Source: Burkholderiaceae bacterium (GTDB lineage: Bacteria; Pseudomonadota; Gammaproteobacteria; Burkholderiales; Burkholderiaceae_C). From it: DNA of 64,000 bases. Made by a program: the position numbers and the translations under genes. The stretch spans positions 124,001 to 188,000 of the forward strand of contig CAKKRJ010000010.1 of the NCBI GenBank assembly GCA_919902775.1, given 5' to 3'. Shown one piece after another: positions 21,385 through 30,754 of the stretch. The notes under the pieces were generated by a model. It saw nothing but the letters and a program-made list of their open reading frames with translations, had not been told where the DNA came from and made no database searches. Numbering within the stretch: the first letter of the stretch is position 1; every line of letters begins with the position of its first letter.

Positions 21385-24300
21385 TCAATGCCCGGCGGCG
21401 GTGATCTCGTCGTGCGCCACGGCCTTGTTCGGACCGGGCACCGCCTTGCGCGCCAGCAACGAGTACATGGTGGGCACCACAAAGATGGCCAGCAACGTGC
21501 CCAGGCTCATCCCGCCCACAATCACCCAGCCGATCTGCGTACGGCTTTCAGCCCCCGCCCCGGTGGCCAGCGCCAGCGGCACCGCCCCCAGCACCATGGC
21601 ACCCGTCGTCATCAGGATCGGGCGCAGGCGTTGGCCCGACGCCTTGATCAGCGCCTCTTGCATGGCCAGGCCTTGCTCGCGCAACTGGTTGGTGAACTCC
21701 ACAATCAAGATGCCGTGCTTGGTGATCAGGCCGACCAGCGTGATCAAGCCGATTTGCGAGTACACATTGAGCGACCCACCCGTGACCTTGAGCGCCAGCA
21801 GCGCACCGATCATGGACAGCGGCACCGACAACATGATCACCAACGGGTCGATGAAGCTTTCAAACTGGGCTGCCAGCACCAAAAAGATGAAAAACAAGGC
21901 CAGCACAAACACGATCACCAAGGCCCCTTGCGAGCTTTTGAATTCACGCGAGGTGCCGTTGAGTTCGGTGGTGTAACCCGGCTTCAAGACTTTGGCCGCG
22001 GTTTCGTCCATGAACTTCAGGGCTTCACCCAGCGAATAGTCGGGCGCCAGGTTGGCCGTGATCGACACCGAGCGACGCTGCCCAAAGTGGTTCAGCTCGC
22101 GTGGCGACACGCTCTCGCGCACTTTCACCAGACTCGACAAGGGAATCATGGTGTCGTTGCGGCCGCGCACCTGGATCACATCGATGTCGTCCGGCGTGTT
22201 GCGGGTCGATGGCTGGGTTTGAACAATCACGTCGTATTGCTCGGCATCGCGCTTGTAACGCGTCACCACGCGGCCACCCAGCATGGTCTCGATGGTGCGG
22301 GCCACCACGTCGATGCCCACGCCCAGTTCGGCCGCTTTGACCCGGTCCACCTCCACACGCAGCTCGGGTTTATTCAGGCGCAAGTCCACATCAGGCGACA
22401 AGATGCCCGGATTCTTGGCGATCTCGTCCATCAACTGCCGGGTCAGCTGGTTCAGATTCTGGTAGCTGTCTGAGGTCTGGATCACGAAGTTCAGAGGCCG
22501 CTCACGAAAGCCCTGCCCCAAAGAAGGCGGCGTGATCGGGAAGGCGTTCACGCCGGGCAAGCTGTTGAACTTGGCACCCAGTTCACGGGCCATTTCCAGC
22601 GTGGTGCGTTTGCGCTCATCCCAGTCCACCGCACGGTAAACCACCGAACCCTGGCCCACCGTGGGGTTACCCATGTTGGCAAAAATGCGGTCGAACTCGG
22701 GATAAGCCTGACCAAACTTCTCCAGCGAGCGGGCATAACGGTCGGTGTACGCCAGGGTGGAGCCGTCGGGCGCGTTGATGGTGGCCAAAATCGTGCCACG
22801 GTCTTCCAAAGGCGCCAGCTCTTGCTTCATGGTCGGGTAAATCAGTGCGATGCCCACACCCGAGGCAATCATGACCAGCACCACCGCCCAGCGGGCGCGG
22901 TTCAAAATCAGGCGCAACACCTTTTCATAGCCATTCGACAGCGCCGTGAGCCAGCGCTCCATGTTGCGGTCAAACCAGCCCGGATTGGGATTGTGGCGCA
23001 GCAGTTTGGAACTGAGCATGGGCGACAGGGTGAGCGCGACAAAACCCGACACGACCACGGCACCGGCCAGCGCCAGCGCGAATTCGCCAAACAGCTTGCC
23101 CGTGCGCCCGGGCGTGAAGGCCAGGGGGGCAAACACCGCCGCCAGCGTCATGGTCATGGCCACGACCGCAAAGCTGATTTCGTGCACCCCTTTGATGGCC
23201 GCAGAAAACGGGTCCAAGCCCTCTTCGATGTGCCGGTAAATGTTTTCCAGCACCACGATCGCATCGTCCACCACCAGGCCAATGGCCAGCACCAGCGCCA
23301 GCAGGGTCAAGGTGTTGATGGTGAAGCCCGCCAAAGCCATCATGGCAAAAGCGCCGATCAGGCTCACCGGGATGGTGATGATCGGGATGATGGAGGCGCG
23401 GATGGTGCGCAGGAACACAAAAATCACCAAGGCCACCAGCACCACGGCTTCGACAATGGTCTGGAACACGTTCTTGATCGATCGGTCAATGAACACCGAG
23501 TTGTCATTGGCCACATTGATGGACATATCGCCTGGCAAATCGGCCTGCAGGCGTGGAATCATGTCGCGCACGCCCTGTGACAACTCCAGCGGGTTGGCGG
23601 TGGCCTGACGGATCACGCCGGCAGAAATCGCCGGTTGCCCGTTGAGCCGAACCAGACTGCGCTCGTTGGCGGCATCCTCCTTGATCTGGGCCACATCGCG
23701 CAGCTTGACCGGAAAACCGTTCACGCTGCGGATCACGATGTCCCCGAACTGCCCTGGACGGGTCAGGTCGGTTTGCGACGACACGCTGAATTCGCGGTTG
23801 CTGGACTCGATTCGGCCTGCAGGCAGCTCCAGGTTGCTGCGCCGGATCGCGTCTTCCACGTCTTGTGGTGTCAGCTTGTAGGACGACAGGCGGGCGTGAT
23901 CGAGCGACACCAGCATCGCGTATTTGCGTTCACCGTAAATGCGCACATCGGCCACACCGGTCACGGTTTGCAGACGCGGCTTGACCAAGCGGTTGACCAG
24001 GTCGTTGATTTGCAAAGCATTCAGGGTCTCGCTGGAGAAAGCCAGCCAGATCACCGGAAAAGCATCGGCCTCGACCTTGGCAATCACCGGCTCTTCAATG
24101 GCCTGCGGCAAGCGGTTGCGCACACGCGAGGTGCGGTCACGCACTTCGGCTGCGGCCGTGTCGGCGTCCTTTTCCAAACGGAAGCGCACCGTGATCTGCG
24201 ATTGCTCGGCCCGGCTGATCGAGGTGATGACGTCCACCGCGTCAATGCCCGCAATGGAGTCTTCCAGGGGTTTGGTGACCTGCGACTCAATCACCTCGGC

Positions 24301-24465
24301 CGAAGCCCCGACGTAACGGGTGGTCACTGTCACGGTGGGTTCGTCGATTTTGGGGTACTCGCGCAGCGACAGGCTTTTGAAGCTGACCGCCCCGATGAGC
24401 ACAATCAACAGCGACATGACCACGGCCAGCACAGGCCGCCGGATGGTGACTTCAGCGAGCTGCAT
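21385..24465 (-). CDS. RND efflux transporter, inner-membrane pump (HAE-1 type)
   Basis: This is the proton-driven inner-membrane pump of a tripartite multidrug efflux complex. It has about 1026 residues and 12 membrane helices in two repeats with large periplasmic loops. The helix-4 proton relay Asp-Asp pair is visible in GLVVDDAIVVLENIYRHIEEG (about 403-423), and the N-terminal TIRRPVLAVVMSLLIVLIG is typical. ATG 24465 is preferred over a GTG two codons earlier. It overlaps the end of the membrane-fusion protein gene by 14 bases, so the two are translationally coupled. No outer-membrane channel gene is adjacent, so a distant TolC-like protein is probably used. Confidence 0.95.
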   Translation of the reverse strand: MQLAEVTIRRPVLAVVMSLLIVLIGAVSFKSLSLREYPKIDEPTVTVTTRYVGASAEVIESQVTKPLEDSIAGIDAVDVITSISRAEQSQITVRFRLEKDADTAAAEVRDRTSRVRNRLPQAIEEPVIAKVEADAFPVIWLAFSSETLNALQINDLVNRLVKPRLQTVTGVADVRIYGERKYAMLVSLDHARLSSYKLTPQDVEDAIRRSNLELPAGRIESSNREFSVSSQTDLTRPGQFGDIVIRSVNGFPVKLRDVAQIKEDAANERSLVRLNGQPAISAGVIRQATANPLELSQGVRDMIPRLQADLPGDMSINVANDNSVFIDRSIKNVFQTIVEAVVLVALVIFVFLRTIRASIIPIITIPVSLIGAFAMMALAGFTINTLTLLALVLAIGLVVDDAIVVLENIYRHIEEGLDPFSAAIKGVHEISFAVVAMTMTLAAVFAPLAFTPGRTGKLFGEFALALAGAVVVSGFVALTLSPMLSSKLLRHNPNPGWFDRNMERWLTALSNGYEKVLRLILNRARWAVVLVMIASGVGIALIYPTMKQELAPLEDRGTILATINAPDGSTLAYTDRYARSLEKFGQAYPEFDRIFANMGNPTVGQGSVVYRAVDWDERKRTTLEMARELGAKFNSLPGVNAFPITPPSLGQGFRERPLNFVIQTSDSYQNLNQLTRQLMDEIAKNPGILSPDVDLRLNKPELRVEVDRVKAAELGVGIDVVARTIETMLGGRVVTRYKRDAEQYDVIVQTQPSTRNTPDDIDVIQVRGRNDTMIPLSSLVKVRESVSPRELNHFGQRRSVSITANLAPDYSLGEALKFMDETAAKVLKPGYTTELNGTSREFKSSQGALVIVFVLALFFIFLVLAAQFESFIDPLVIMLSVPLSMIGALLALKVTGGSLNVYSQIGLITLVGLITKHGILIVEFTNQLREQGLAMQEALIKASGQRLRPILMTTGAMVLGAVPLALATGAGAESRTQIGWVIVGGMSLGTLLAIFVVPTMYSLLARKAVPGPNKAVAHDEITAAGH

Positions 24466-25765
24466 CGGCACCCCGCAGGCAAGGGTTGGGACCCGTCACG
24501 GTCATGTTCTTGGTCCCATTTTTGGCAGGCGCTGACATGCCAGGTTTAGCGGCTGAAGCCACGGGCGCTGTGGATGCGCCAGGCGCAGCAGAAGCAGCAC
24601 CGGCTGGCGCACCCGGCTGTCCCGGTGCACCAGGCGCACGTCCGCCACCGGCTTGAGGCATCTCCACCACCCGAACCGCTGTGCCATCTTTTTGCAAACG
24701 CTGGTGGCCCGCCGTGACCACGGTGTCGCCCAAAGCCAGGCCCTCCAGAACTTCAACCTTGCCTGGCTGGCGCAGGCCCAGCTTCACGGCCACACGCGCG
24801 GACACCCAGCTGTCGGGTTTGTCACCCGGCACCACCTTGACCACAAAGGTGCGCCCGCCTTGCGGAATGGTGGCTTCTTCGGGAATCACCAACGCGTTTT
24901 CGCGCGAGCCGAACACCGCGTTCACACGGGCGAACATGCCCGGGCGCAATTGCTGTTGGCGGTTGTCTATGCAACCACGCACCCCGACCGATCGGCCATT
25001 GGCTTCGATCAAAGGGTCCACCGCCTGAACGATGGCGGTGAACGGACGACCGTGCAAGGCATCCACGGTCAATTGCGCTTTTTGTCCAGCGCGCACCTTG
25101 GCCTGGAAGCGCTCGGGCAAACGGAAATCGAGCAACACGGCATCGATGTCTTCCACGTTGACGATGTCCGCGCCGTCTTTCATGTAGTCGCCCACGTTGA
25201 CCTGCTTGAGGCCAGTGATGCCATCAAAAGGTGCCAGCACCTTCAGGCGCTGCAGCGTGGCGTCGGCCAGGGCCAGCTTGGCACGTGAGACCTCCAGGGC
25301 CGCGCCACTTTCATCCAGCGAGCGTTTGCTGATGAAGTTTTGGGTCACCAATTCCTGGTTGCGCTTGTGGTTGGCTTCGGCGATCGACAGCTCGGCCTTG
25401 GCCTGTGCCACCTGGGCCTGCTGGAGCTGGTCTTCAAACTGGACCATCACCTGGCCTTTGCGCACACGCTGGCCGTCGCTGAAAAAGATGTGCTTGACAC
25501 GCCCGCCCACTTCGGGGCGCAGCACCACGCCCTGACGAGAACGCAAACTGCCTACCGCCTGGGTCTCGTCCACCAACGTCATGGCAGTCACCTTGGCCAC
25601 CTCAACAGCAGCGGCTTTGGCGGGGCCGGATCCAGTGCCCGCAGCAACGGCGGGTTTGGCGGTATCGCCCGATGGGCCGGATTTGTTTTGGAGCCACCAC
25701 GCCGCGCCAGACGCGGCACAAACACCCAGCAACGCCATCACAGCGTATTTTTTCTTGTAAGCCAT
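24452..25765 (-). CDS. RND efflux periplasmic adaptor (membrane-fusion protein)
   Basis: The periplasmic adaptor links the RND pump to an outer-membrane channel. The 437 residues hold an N-terminal anchor (YAVMALLGVCAASGAAWWL, residues 7-25) and the first half of the lipoyl domain (VVLRPEVGGRVKHIFFSDGQRVRKGQVMVQFE). A helical hairpin (AKAELSIAEANHKRNQELV) and the second lipoyl half (LKVLAPFDGITGLKQVNVGDYM) follow. The last 70 residues are Ala/Pro/Gly-rich and are not part of the usual fold. ATG 25765 has GAGAG 8 bases upstream. Confidence 0.93.
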   Translation of the reverse strand: MAYKKKYAVMALLGVCAASGAAWWLQNKSGPSGDTAKPAVAAGTGSGPAKAAAVEVAKVTAMTLVDETQAVGSLRSRQGVVLRPEVGGRVKHIFFSDGQRVRKGQVMVQFEDQLQQAQVAQAKAELSIAEANHKRNQELVTQNFISKRSLDESGAALEVSRAKLALADATLQRLKVLAPFDGITGLKQVNVGDYMKDGADIVNVEDIDAVLLDFRLPERFQAKVRAGQKAQLTVDALHGRPFTAIVQAVDPLIEANGRSVGVRGCIDNRQQQLRPGMFARVNAVFGSRENALVIPEEATIPQGGRTFVVKVVPGDKPDSWVSARVAVKLGLRQPGKVEVLEGLALGDTVVTAGHQRLQKDGTAVRVVEMPQAGGGRAPGAPGQPGAPAGAASAAPGASTAPVASAAKPGMSAPAKNGTKNMTVTGPNPCLRGADAAR

Positions 25766-25803
25766 CCAAAAATCTCTCAAGTTGAATTCACCAAGACCGC
25801 CTG

Positions 25804-25832
25804 AATGTAACAGCGCCTCTCAATTTGCCCAA
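25804..25832 (-). promoter_or_regulatory. candidate sigma70 promoter of the efflux operon
   Basis: On the minus strand TTGGGC (25832-25827), a 17-base spacer and TACATT (25809-25804) lie about 40 bases upstream of the adaptor gene start. No regulator gene is adjacent. Confidence 0.5.
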
Positions 25833-25909
25833 TGCTTATGACAAATAACATTTCTGGCAGTTCAGGTGTTCCCAGAGAGCGATTCCACAAGAGAGTTGGA
25901 CGCCCCCGC

Positions 25910-26356
25910 TCAGCGGCCCAGGGCTTTGTCCACGCCCTGGTTGGCCAGGGCATCGGCCCGTTCGTTGCCCGGATCGCCGTTGTGGCCCTTGACCCAGCGC
26001 CAATCGATCTGGTGTCCCGAAGTAGACACCACGGCGTCCATTTTTTGCCACAGGTCGGCATTTTTGACCGGTTGTTTGGCGGCCGTGCGCCAGCCCCGGG
26101 CTTTCCAGCCATGGATCCATTCGGTGATGCCTTTGCGCACGTACTCGCTGTCCAGGTACAAGGTGACGTGGCAGGGGCGTTTCAAGGCCAACAGGCCCTC
26201 AATGACGGCGGTCATCTCCATCCGGTTGTTGGTGGTGTTCAGCTCGCCGCCAAACAACTCCTGCACATGCGCGCCAGACTGCAGGCGAACGCCCCAGCCG
26301 CCAGGCCCCGGATTGCCTTTGCAGGCGCCATCGGTGTGAATTTCAACGTGGGTCAA
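25910..26356 (-). CDS. rnhA: ribonuclease HI
   Basis: RNase HI removes RNA from RNA-DNA hybrids. The catalytic residues are all visible: Asp in [16 protein letters not shown], Glu in NNRMEMTAV, Asp in LYLDSEYV, and His/Asp in [18 protein letters not shown]. No ATG fits, and the start is a TTG at 26356 (or the adjacent one at 26359), giving 148-149 residues as in relatives. The start lies inside the last codons of the upstream methyltransferase gene, an overlap of 14 bases, so translation is probably coupled. The rnhA-methyltransferase-gloB neighbourhood is common in proteobacteria. Confidence 0.93.
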   Translation of the reverse strand: MTHVEIHTDGACKGNPGPGGWGVRLQSGAHVQELFGGELNTTNNRMEMTAVIEGLLALKRPCHVTLYLDSEYVRKGITEWIHGWKARGWRTAAKQPVKNADLWQKMDAVVSTSGHQIDWRWVKGHNGDPGNERADALANQGVDKALGR

Positions 26357-27131
26357 CAATGTCTTTCGCGGCCGACTGGCGGCCAATGGAAGTGTCAGAC
26401 CGGGCCACAGGCACGGTCGATGCAGCGGGCGATCGTACCGTGCGCCAGCGTCGCCCTTGGACCCAGCGGCCACCAGGCACACGTTTGGTGGCCATTAAAA
26501 GGTAAACCCCGCCCAGAACCGGCCACCAACTCTCGCGGCCCTGGGCCAGGGGCCAGCCGCCAAAACGGCTGACCTGGACCTCAAAACCCAGCAACCGCAA
26601 CCAATCACGCAAGCGCCTGTAAGCAATCAAGGACGGGTGCACCGTGCCTCGCTGGCCATTTTTACGCTGACCACGCGACTGCTGCCAACCCCACCAACTC
26701 CAGGGGTTCAGCCCGGTGATCAGCACCTGCCCTTCAGGGATCAGCACGCGCTCGACCTCGCGCAAACAGGCGTGCGGATCGGCCGAACGCTCTAAAGCGT
26801 GTGGCAAGACCACCAGGTCCAGGCTGTCAGCGGGCCAGGGCCAGGCTCGGCTGTCCAGGCACACATCCGCAGCCCCCGCTGGGTCCGATGGGGAGGGGCT
26901 CCAGCAGGGCTCAAACTCCGCCCGGGCCATCCAGCGGTGGGGCATGCGGTTGCTGCGCAAGGCCTGCAGCTCCGGCCAGCCCAGTTGTACCGCGTGGTAG
27001 CCAAACACATCGGCCAACAGTTCGTCGGCTTGTTGCTGCTCCCAGTCCAGCAGGCGTGACGCCACCGGCTGGCCCAAATTGGCCAACCAGGCGTCACATG
27101 AATGCTTGCTTTCTATAATCTGACTCTCCAT
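26343..27131 (-). CDS. class I SAM-dependent methyltransferase (type 11)
   Basis: About 262 residues of Methyltransf_11 type. The visible pieces of the fold are [45 protein letters not shown] (motif IV to post-II region) and a C-terminal [22 protein letters not shown]. The classical glycine-rich motif I is poorly conserved. The substrate is unknown. The start is uncertain: ATG 27131 overlaps the divergent gloB ATG, and a TTG at 27086 would fit a transcript starting from the same small promoter region. The arginine-rich C-terminus overlaps rnhA. Confidence 0.82.
   Translation of the reverse strand: MESQIIESKHSCDAWLANLGQPVASRLLDWEQQQADELLADVFGYHAVQLGWPELQALRSNRMPHRWMARAEFEPCWSPSPSDPAGAADVCLDSRAWPWPADSLDLVVLPHALERSADPHACLREVERVLIPEGQVLITGLNPWSWWGWQQSRGQRKNGQRGTVHPSLIAYRRLRDWLRLLGFEVQVSRFGGWPLAQGRESWWPVLGGVYLLMATKRVPGGRWVQGRRWRTVRSPAASTVPVARSDTSIGRQSAAKDIVDPR
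27114..27119 (+). promoter_or_regulatory. perfect -10 box of gloB
   Basis: TATAAT lies 10 bases before the gloB ATG, so transcription should start only about 3-4 bases upstream of the start codon. No good -35 or Shine-Dalgarno is seen. On the minus strand the same bases read GATTATAG, which may serve the divergent methyltransferase gene. Confidence 0.6.
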
Positions 27132-27900
27132 GAAACTCATTGCACTGCCCGCCTTCTCAGACAACTACATCTGGTTGTTGCATGACGACCACCACGCGCT
27201 GGTGGTGGATCCCGGCGACAGTGCGCCTGTGCTGGCTTGGTTGCAGCAGCATCCTGGCTTGCAGTTGGACATGATTCTAGTCACGCACCACCACGCAGAC
27301 CACACAGGCGGCCTGTCCGATCTGGTGGCGCACACCGGTGCGCAAGTGGCAGGCCCGGCCCTGGAAAACATGCCGGTGGCCGCCCAAGGTCTGCAGCAAG
27401 GCGACACACTCGACTGGCATGGCCTACGCCTGCAGGTGCACGATGTCCCCGGCCACACCCTGGGGCACATCGCTTTTTGGACGCACCCTGCTGGCCAAGC
27501 CCCTCTTTTGTTTTGTGGTGACACCCTGTTTTCGGGTGGCTGCGGTCGCTTGTTTGAGGGCACGCCGGCCCAGATGCTCGACTCGCTCGACCGTTTGGCC
27601 GCTTTGCCCGACGACACCCGTGTTTGCTGCGCCCACGAATACACCCTGTCGAACCTGAAATTCGCCTTGGCGGTTGACCCGGACAACAACGCACTGCGCG
27701 ATCACGCCCAGACCTGCGCCAGCTTGCGCCAACAAAACCACCCCACCCTGCCCGTCGCCCTGTCCACCGAACGGGCGATCAACCCTTTTTTGCGAAGCCG
27801 CACCGGCCCAGTGTCTGCCGCCGTCAGGCAACACGACGCCAGTGCACGCGATGACGTCTCGACCTTTGCCGCACTTCGCACCTGGAAAAACACATTTTGA
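27130..27900 (+). CDS. gloB: hydroxyacylglutathione hydrolase (glyoxalase II)
   Basis: GloB splits S-lactoylglutathione to lactate and glutathione in methylglyoxal detoxification. The metallo-beta-lactamase motif THHHADHTGG is at residues 51-60. Further metal ligands are in VPGHTLGHIAFW (about 109) and FCGDTLFSGGCGRLFEG (about 133), and the C-terminal HAGH-type domain has CAHEYTLSNLKFA. The length is 256 residues. Its stop overlaps the mltD start (TGATG). Confidence 0.96.
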   Translation: MKLIALPAFSDNYIWLLHDDHHALVVDPGDSAPVLAWLQQHPGLQLDMILVTHHHADHTGGLSDLVAHTGAQVAGPALENMPVAAQGLQQGDTLDWHGLRLQVHDVPGHTLGHIAFWTHPAGQAPLLFCGDTLFSGGCGRLFEGTPAQMLDSLDRLAALPDDTRVCCAHEYTLSNLKFALAVDPDNNALRDHAQTCASLRQQNHPTLPVALSTERAINPFLRSRTGPVSAAVRQHDASARDDVSTFAALRTWKNTF

Positions 27901-29474
27901 TGAATTCATTTGCCTCACACGGCGCCATGGACACCGTTTCCCCCCAAGGGGTCCGACGGCACTGGGCCGCTGCACTTTGTTTGGGATTGCCCCTGTTGCT
28001 GGGGGCTTGCGCCACCGCGCCCACCCCCACCACGGGCTTGACTCCGCCACCCCAACCGACGGCGACAGCACCCGAGGTCGTGACCCCAGCCACCTCTGCG
28101 CCAACAAAATCAGCCACCACCGAACCAGAAAGTGTCACCCCCCTCAAGCCACGCAGCCAGTTGGGACTGACCCCGCCCACCGATGTGTGGGAACGCATTC
28201 GCCGCGGCTTTGCCATGCCCGATCTGGACAGCGACCTGGTGCGCAACCGGGAACAATGGTATTCGGGACGTCCCGATTACATGCTGCGCATGACCGAGCG
28301 TTCACGCCCCTACCTGTTCCATGTGGTGGAAGAGTTGGAACGCCGAAACATGCCGACCGAGTTGGCCTTGCTGCCGTTCATCGAATCGGCCTTCAACCCT
28401 CAAGCTGTGTCCAGCGCCAAAGCGGCGGGCATGTGGCAATTCATGCCCGCCACCGGCAAGTTTTTCGACCTGAAACAAAACCTGTTTCGCGATGACCGGC
28501 GCGACGTCTTGGAGTCCACGCGCGCCGCGCTGGATTACCTGCAAAAGCTGTACGGCATGTTTGGCGACTGGCACCTGGCCCTGGCCGCGTACAACTGGGG
28601 CGAAGGCAGTGTGAGCCGGGCCTTGGCGCGCAACAAAGCCCAGGGCAAACCGCTGACCTACAGCGAACTGAACATGCCCAACGAAACCCGCTACTACGTG
28701 CCCAAGTTGCAAGCGGTCAAAAACATCGTGGCGCAACCCGAGACCTTCAACACGCAGCTTCCACTGATTCAAAACCACCCTTATTTCAAGAGCATTCCGA
28801 TTGAGCGGGACATCGATGTGGCCGTGGCCGTCAAACTGGCCGCCGTCAGCCTGGAGGACTTCAAATCACTCAACCCCTCCATGAACCGCCCGGTGATCCT
28901 CGCCGCAGGCACGCCCCAGATTTTGCTGCCATGGGACAACGCCACGGTATTTGAGCGCAACCTGCAAGCCCACGCCAACCGTCCGCTGGCCACATGGACC
29001 GCCTGGCAAGCCCCACGCACCATGAAACCCGAAGACGTTGCCAAGCAACTGGACATGCCTGTGGACCAACTGCGCTCGGTCAACGGCATCCCGCCGCGCA
29101 TGATGATCACGGCAGGCTCCACCTTGCTGGTCCACCGCAAAGGACGCCTGGACAACGATGTCACCGAACATCTGGCAGACAATGGGCAGCTGGGACTCGC
29201 ACCCGAGGTGGTGCTGAAAAGAATCTCGGTCAAGGCACGCAAAGGCGACTCGCTGGCCAGTCTGGCGGCACGGCACGGCGTCTCTGCCACCAACATGGCC
29301 GACTGGAACCATCTCAAAGCCAATGCGCGGGTGGTTGCCGGTCAAACCCTGACCATCCTGGTGCCCTCCCAAGGGTCACGCCGTGTGACCCGGTCCACCC
29401 CCAACAAATCAGCCAGCCCCAAAGCGCCCGTGCCACAACGCAAGAAAACCAGCAAGCCCCAGCCCCGACGCTGA
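27900..29474 (+). CDS. mltD: membrane-bound lytic murein transglycosylase D, lipoprotein
   Basis: MltD cleaves the glycan strands of peptidoglycan at the outer membrane. A lipoprotein signal with lipobox LLGAC (Cys37) starts the 524-residue protein, followed by a Pro/Thr-rich linker. The SLT domain has the catalytic Glu in LLPFIESAFNPQAVSSAKAAGMWQFMP (about residue 163) and LAAYNWGEGSV. Two LysM-like peptidoglycan-binding units lie at the C-terminus (around residues 375-420 and 440-487). A basic, Lys/Arg-rich tail ends it. It is coupled to gloB by a one-base overlap. Confidence 0.93.
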   Translation: MNSFASHGAMDTVSPQGVRRHWAAALCLGLPLLLGACATAPTPTTGLTPPPQPTATAPEVVTPATSAPTKSATTEPESVTPLKPRSQLGLTPPTDVWERIRRGFAMPDLDSDLVRNREQWYSGRPDYMLRMTERSRPYLFHVVEELERRNMPTELALLPFIESAFNPQAVSSAKAAGMWQFMPATGKFFDLKQNLFRDDRRDVLESTRAALDYLQKLYGMFGDWHLALAAYNWGEGSVSRALARNKAQGKPLTYSELNMPNETRYYVPKLQAVKNIVAQPETFNTQLPLIQNHPYFKSIPIERDIDVAVAVKLAAVSLEDFKSLNPSMNRPVILAAGTPQILLPWDNATVFERNLQAHANRPLATWTAWQAPRTMKPEDVAKQLDMPVDQLRSVNGIPPRMMITAGSTLLVHRKGRLDNDVTEHLADNGQLGLAPEVVLKRISVKARKGDSLASLAARHGVSATNMADWNHLKANARVVAGQTLTILVPSQGSRRVTRSTPNKSASPKAPVPQRKKTSKPQPRR

Positions 29475-29564
29475 CAATGGGCATTCGCGCGCAGGGGCGC
29501 GCTTCCAAAGGGTTCCCGGCTTTTTGTGGGAGATCGCCCCTGCGACCGAAGACTGTTTTTTCAC
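29475..29564. repeat. REP-like long palindromic element, copy B
   Basis: A 90-base copy of the element at 21221-21308, with the same flanks and the same 9-bp outer stem (GCAGGGGCG / CGCCCCTGC). The inner loop has diverged. It fills the entire gap between the mltD stop (29474) and the convergent stop at 29566. Confidence 0.8.
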
Positions 29565-29565
29565 G

Positions 29566-30606
29566 TCAAGCGGCAAAGCGGTTTTTGGATTTCATGACCA
29601 AGGTGTTCGTGTAGATCTGTCCCAGGGACATGCGTGCGTTGTTCAAACGGCCAGGCAAACGGGCGTGGGCGTGCCAGGCATTCAACACTGCATCGCCTGC
29701 AATCACCCCATCCAGTGCGTAGGACTCACGCAACTTCTCGAACGCGCCGAGATAAATGGCCCGGTCACCGCCCCAATGGGTTGACGGGACCGTCTTCAAG
29801 ATGTCGGTCAAGCCCGCGGTTTGCAACCATTTGAGGGCGCGAACCACGGCGTCACTCAAGGCCTGCGCCACGTCGAACTGCCGCTGCAAAAAATCGGCCC
29901 GCGCAAACAAGCAGCCCCCCGGAACAGGCCCGCCCATCAGCTTGCGGGTGGCCATCAGGGTATGGGCCTCCCACAGCACCCGTATTTCGTTTCTTTGCTC
30001 CAGCCCATGCATGACCGGGTCCGGGTTGCACAACGCATCGATGGCGCCACTGCGCAGCGCTTCCACGACCGATGGCGACGAGCCCACTTCCACAAACACC
30101 ACATCTTCCGGCAGCAACCCGTTTTGCAACAGCCATTGGCAGGCCATCCAATGGGTGCTGGAGTCCAGCGAAGTGACGCCCACGCGCGCCCCCTTGAGCG
30201 CCCGCACGGCATGCGCCTCCAGCCGAGATGCCACGCCCATGCTGACTTGGGGCGTTCGCACCGTCTGGACAAACGCCTGGTAATTCAAGCCTTTGTGCTG
30301 CAAGCCAAACAGGTGTTCAAACGCACCGGCCACCACATCGGCCTGGCCCTGCAACGCACTGCCCAAGGCCTTGGCCCCCGACTCATGGGCCGACCACGCC
30401 ACGGCAATGCCCGCCTGTCTGAAATACCCCAACTGATCGGCCAGGGTCAGCGGCAAATGGTAGAGGCTTTGCCTGGCGGCCAAGGCGATGGTGACCCGGT
30501 GCGCCCCAGGCAAGGGTTGCACCGCAGCCCAAGACGCCGACGGCCCTGTCCAAGCGGCCATCGCCGACAACAAAAAAGCACGTCGCTGCCCATTGGCGTC
30601 AGACAC
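29566..30606 (-). CDS. ABC-type substrate-binding protein (NMT1/THI5-like) with Tat signal
   Basis: A periplasmic solute-binding protein of the SsuA/NMT1 type, 346 residues. The start is GTG 30606, with GGAG 7-8 bases upstream. The N-terminus NGQRRAFLLSAMAAWTG is a twin-arginine signal, followed by cleavage near SWA. The mature part has YHLPLTLADQLGYFRQAGIAVAW, GALQGQADVVAGAFEH-type and KGARVGVTSLDSSTHWMACQWLL segments, typical of nitrate/sulfonate/taurine binders. No ABC permease or ATPase gene lies beside it, so the ligand cannot be read from context. Confidence 0.82.
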   Translation of the reverse strand: MSDANGQRRAFLLSAMAAWTGPSASWAAVQPLPGAHRVTIALAARQSLYHLPLTLADQLGYFRQAGIAVAWSAHESGAKALGSALQGQADVVAGAFEHLFGLQHKGLNYQAFVQTVRTPQVSMGVASRLEAHAVRALKGARVGVTSLDSSTHWMACQWLLQNGLLPEDVVFVEVGSSPSVVEALRSGAIDALCNPDPVMHGLEQRNEIRVLWEAHTLMATRKLMGGPVPGGCLFARADFLQRQFDVAQALSDAVVRALKWLQTAGLTDILKTVPSTHWGGDRAIYLGAFEKLRESYALDGVIAGDAVLNAWHAHARLPGRLNNARMSLGQIYTNTLVMKSKNRFAA

Positions 30607-30754
30607 AAAGCGGCTCCAGTGACCATCGGAAATTCGATGCCTTGAGCATAGAGACCGGCTCCGTAAGGCGCATCGGGATTGATCCCGAGGGGGTTTCCAC
30701 GTAATGGATTGCCGGTAGTTGACACGCCTTTGGCGTGCCGGTGTTGAGCTGCCT

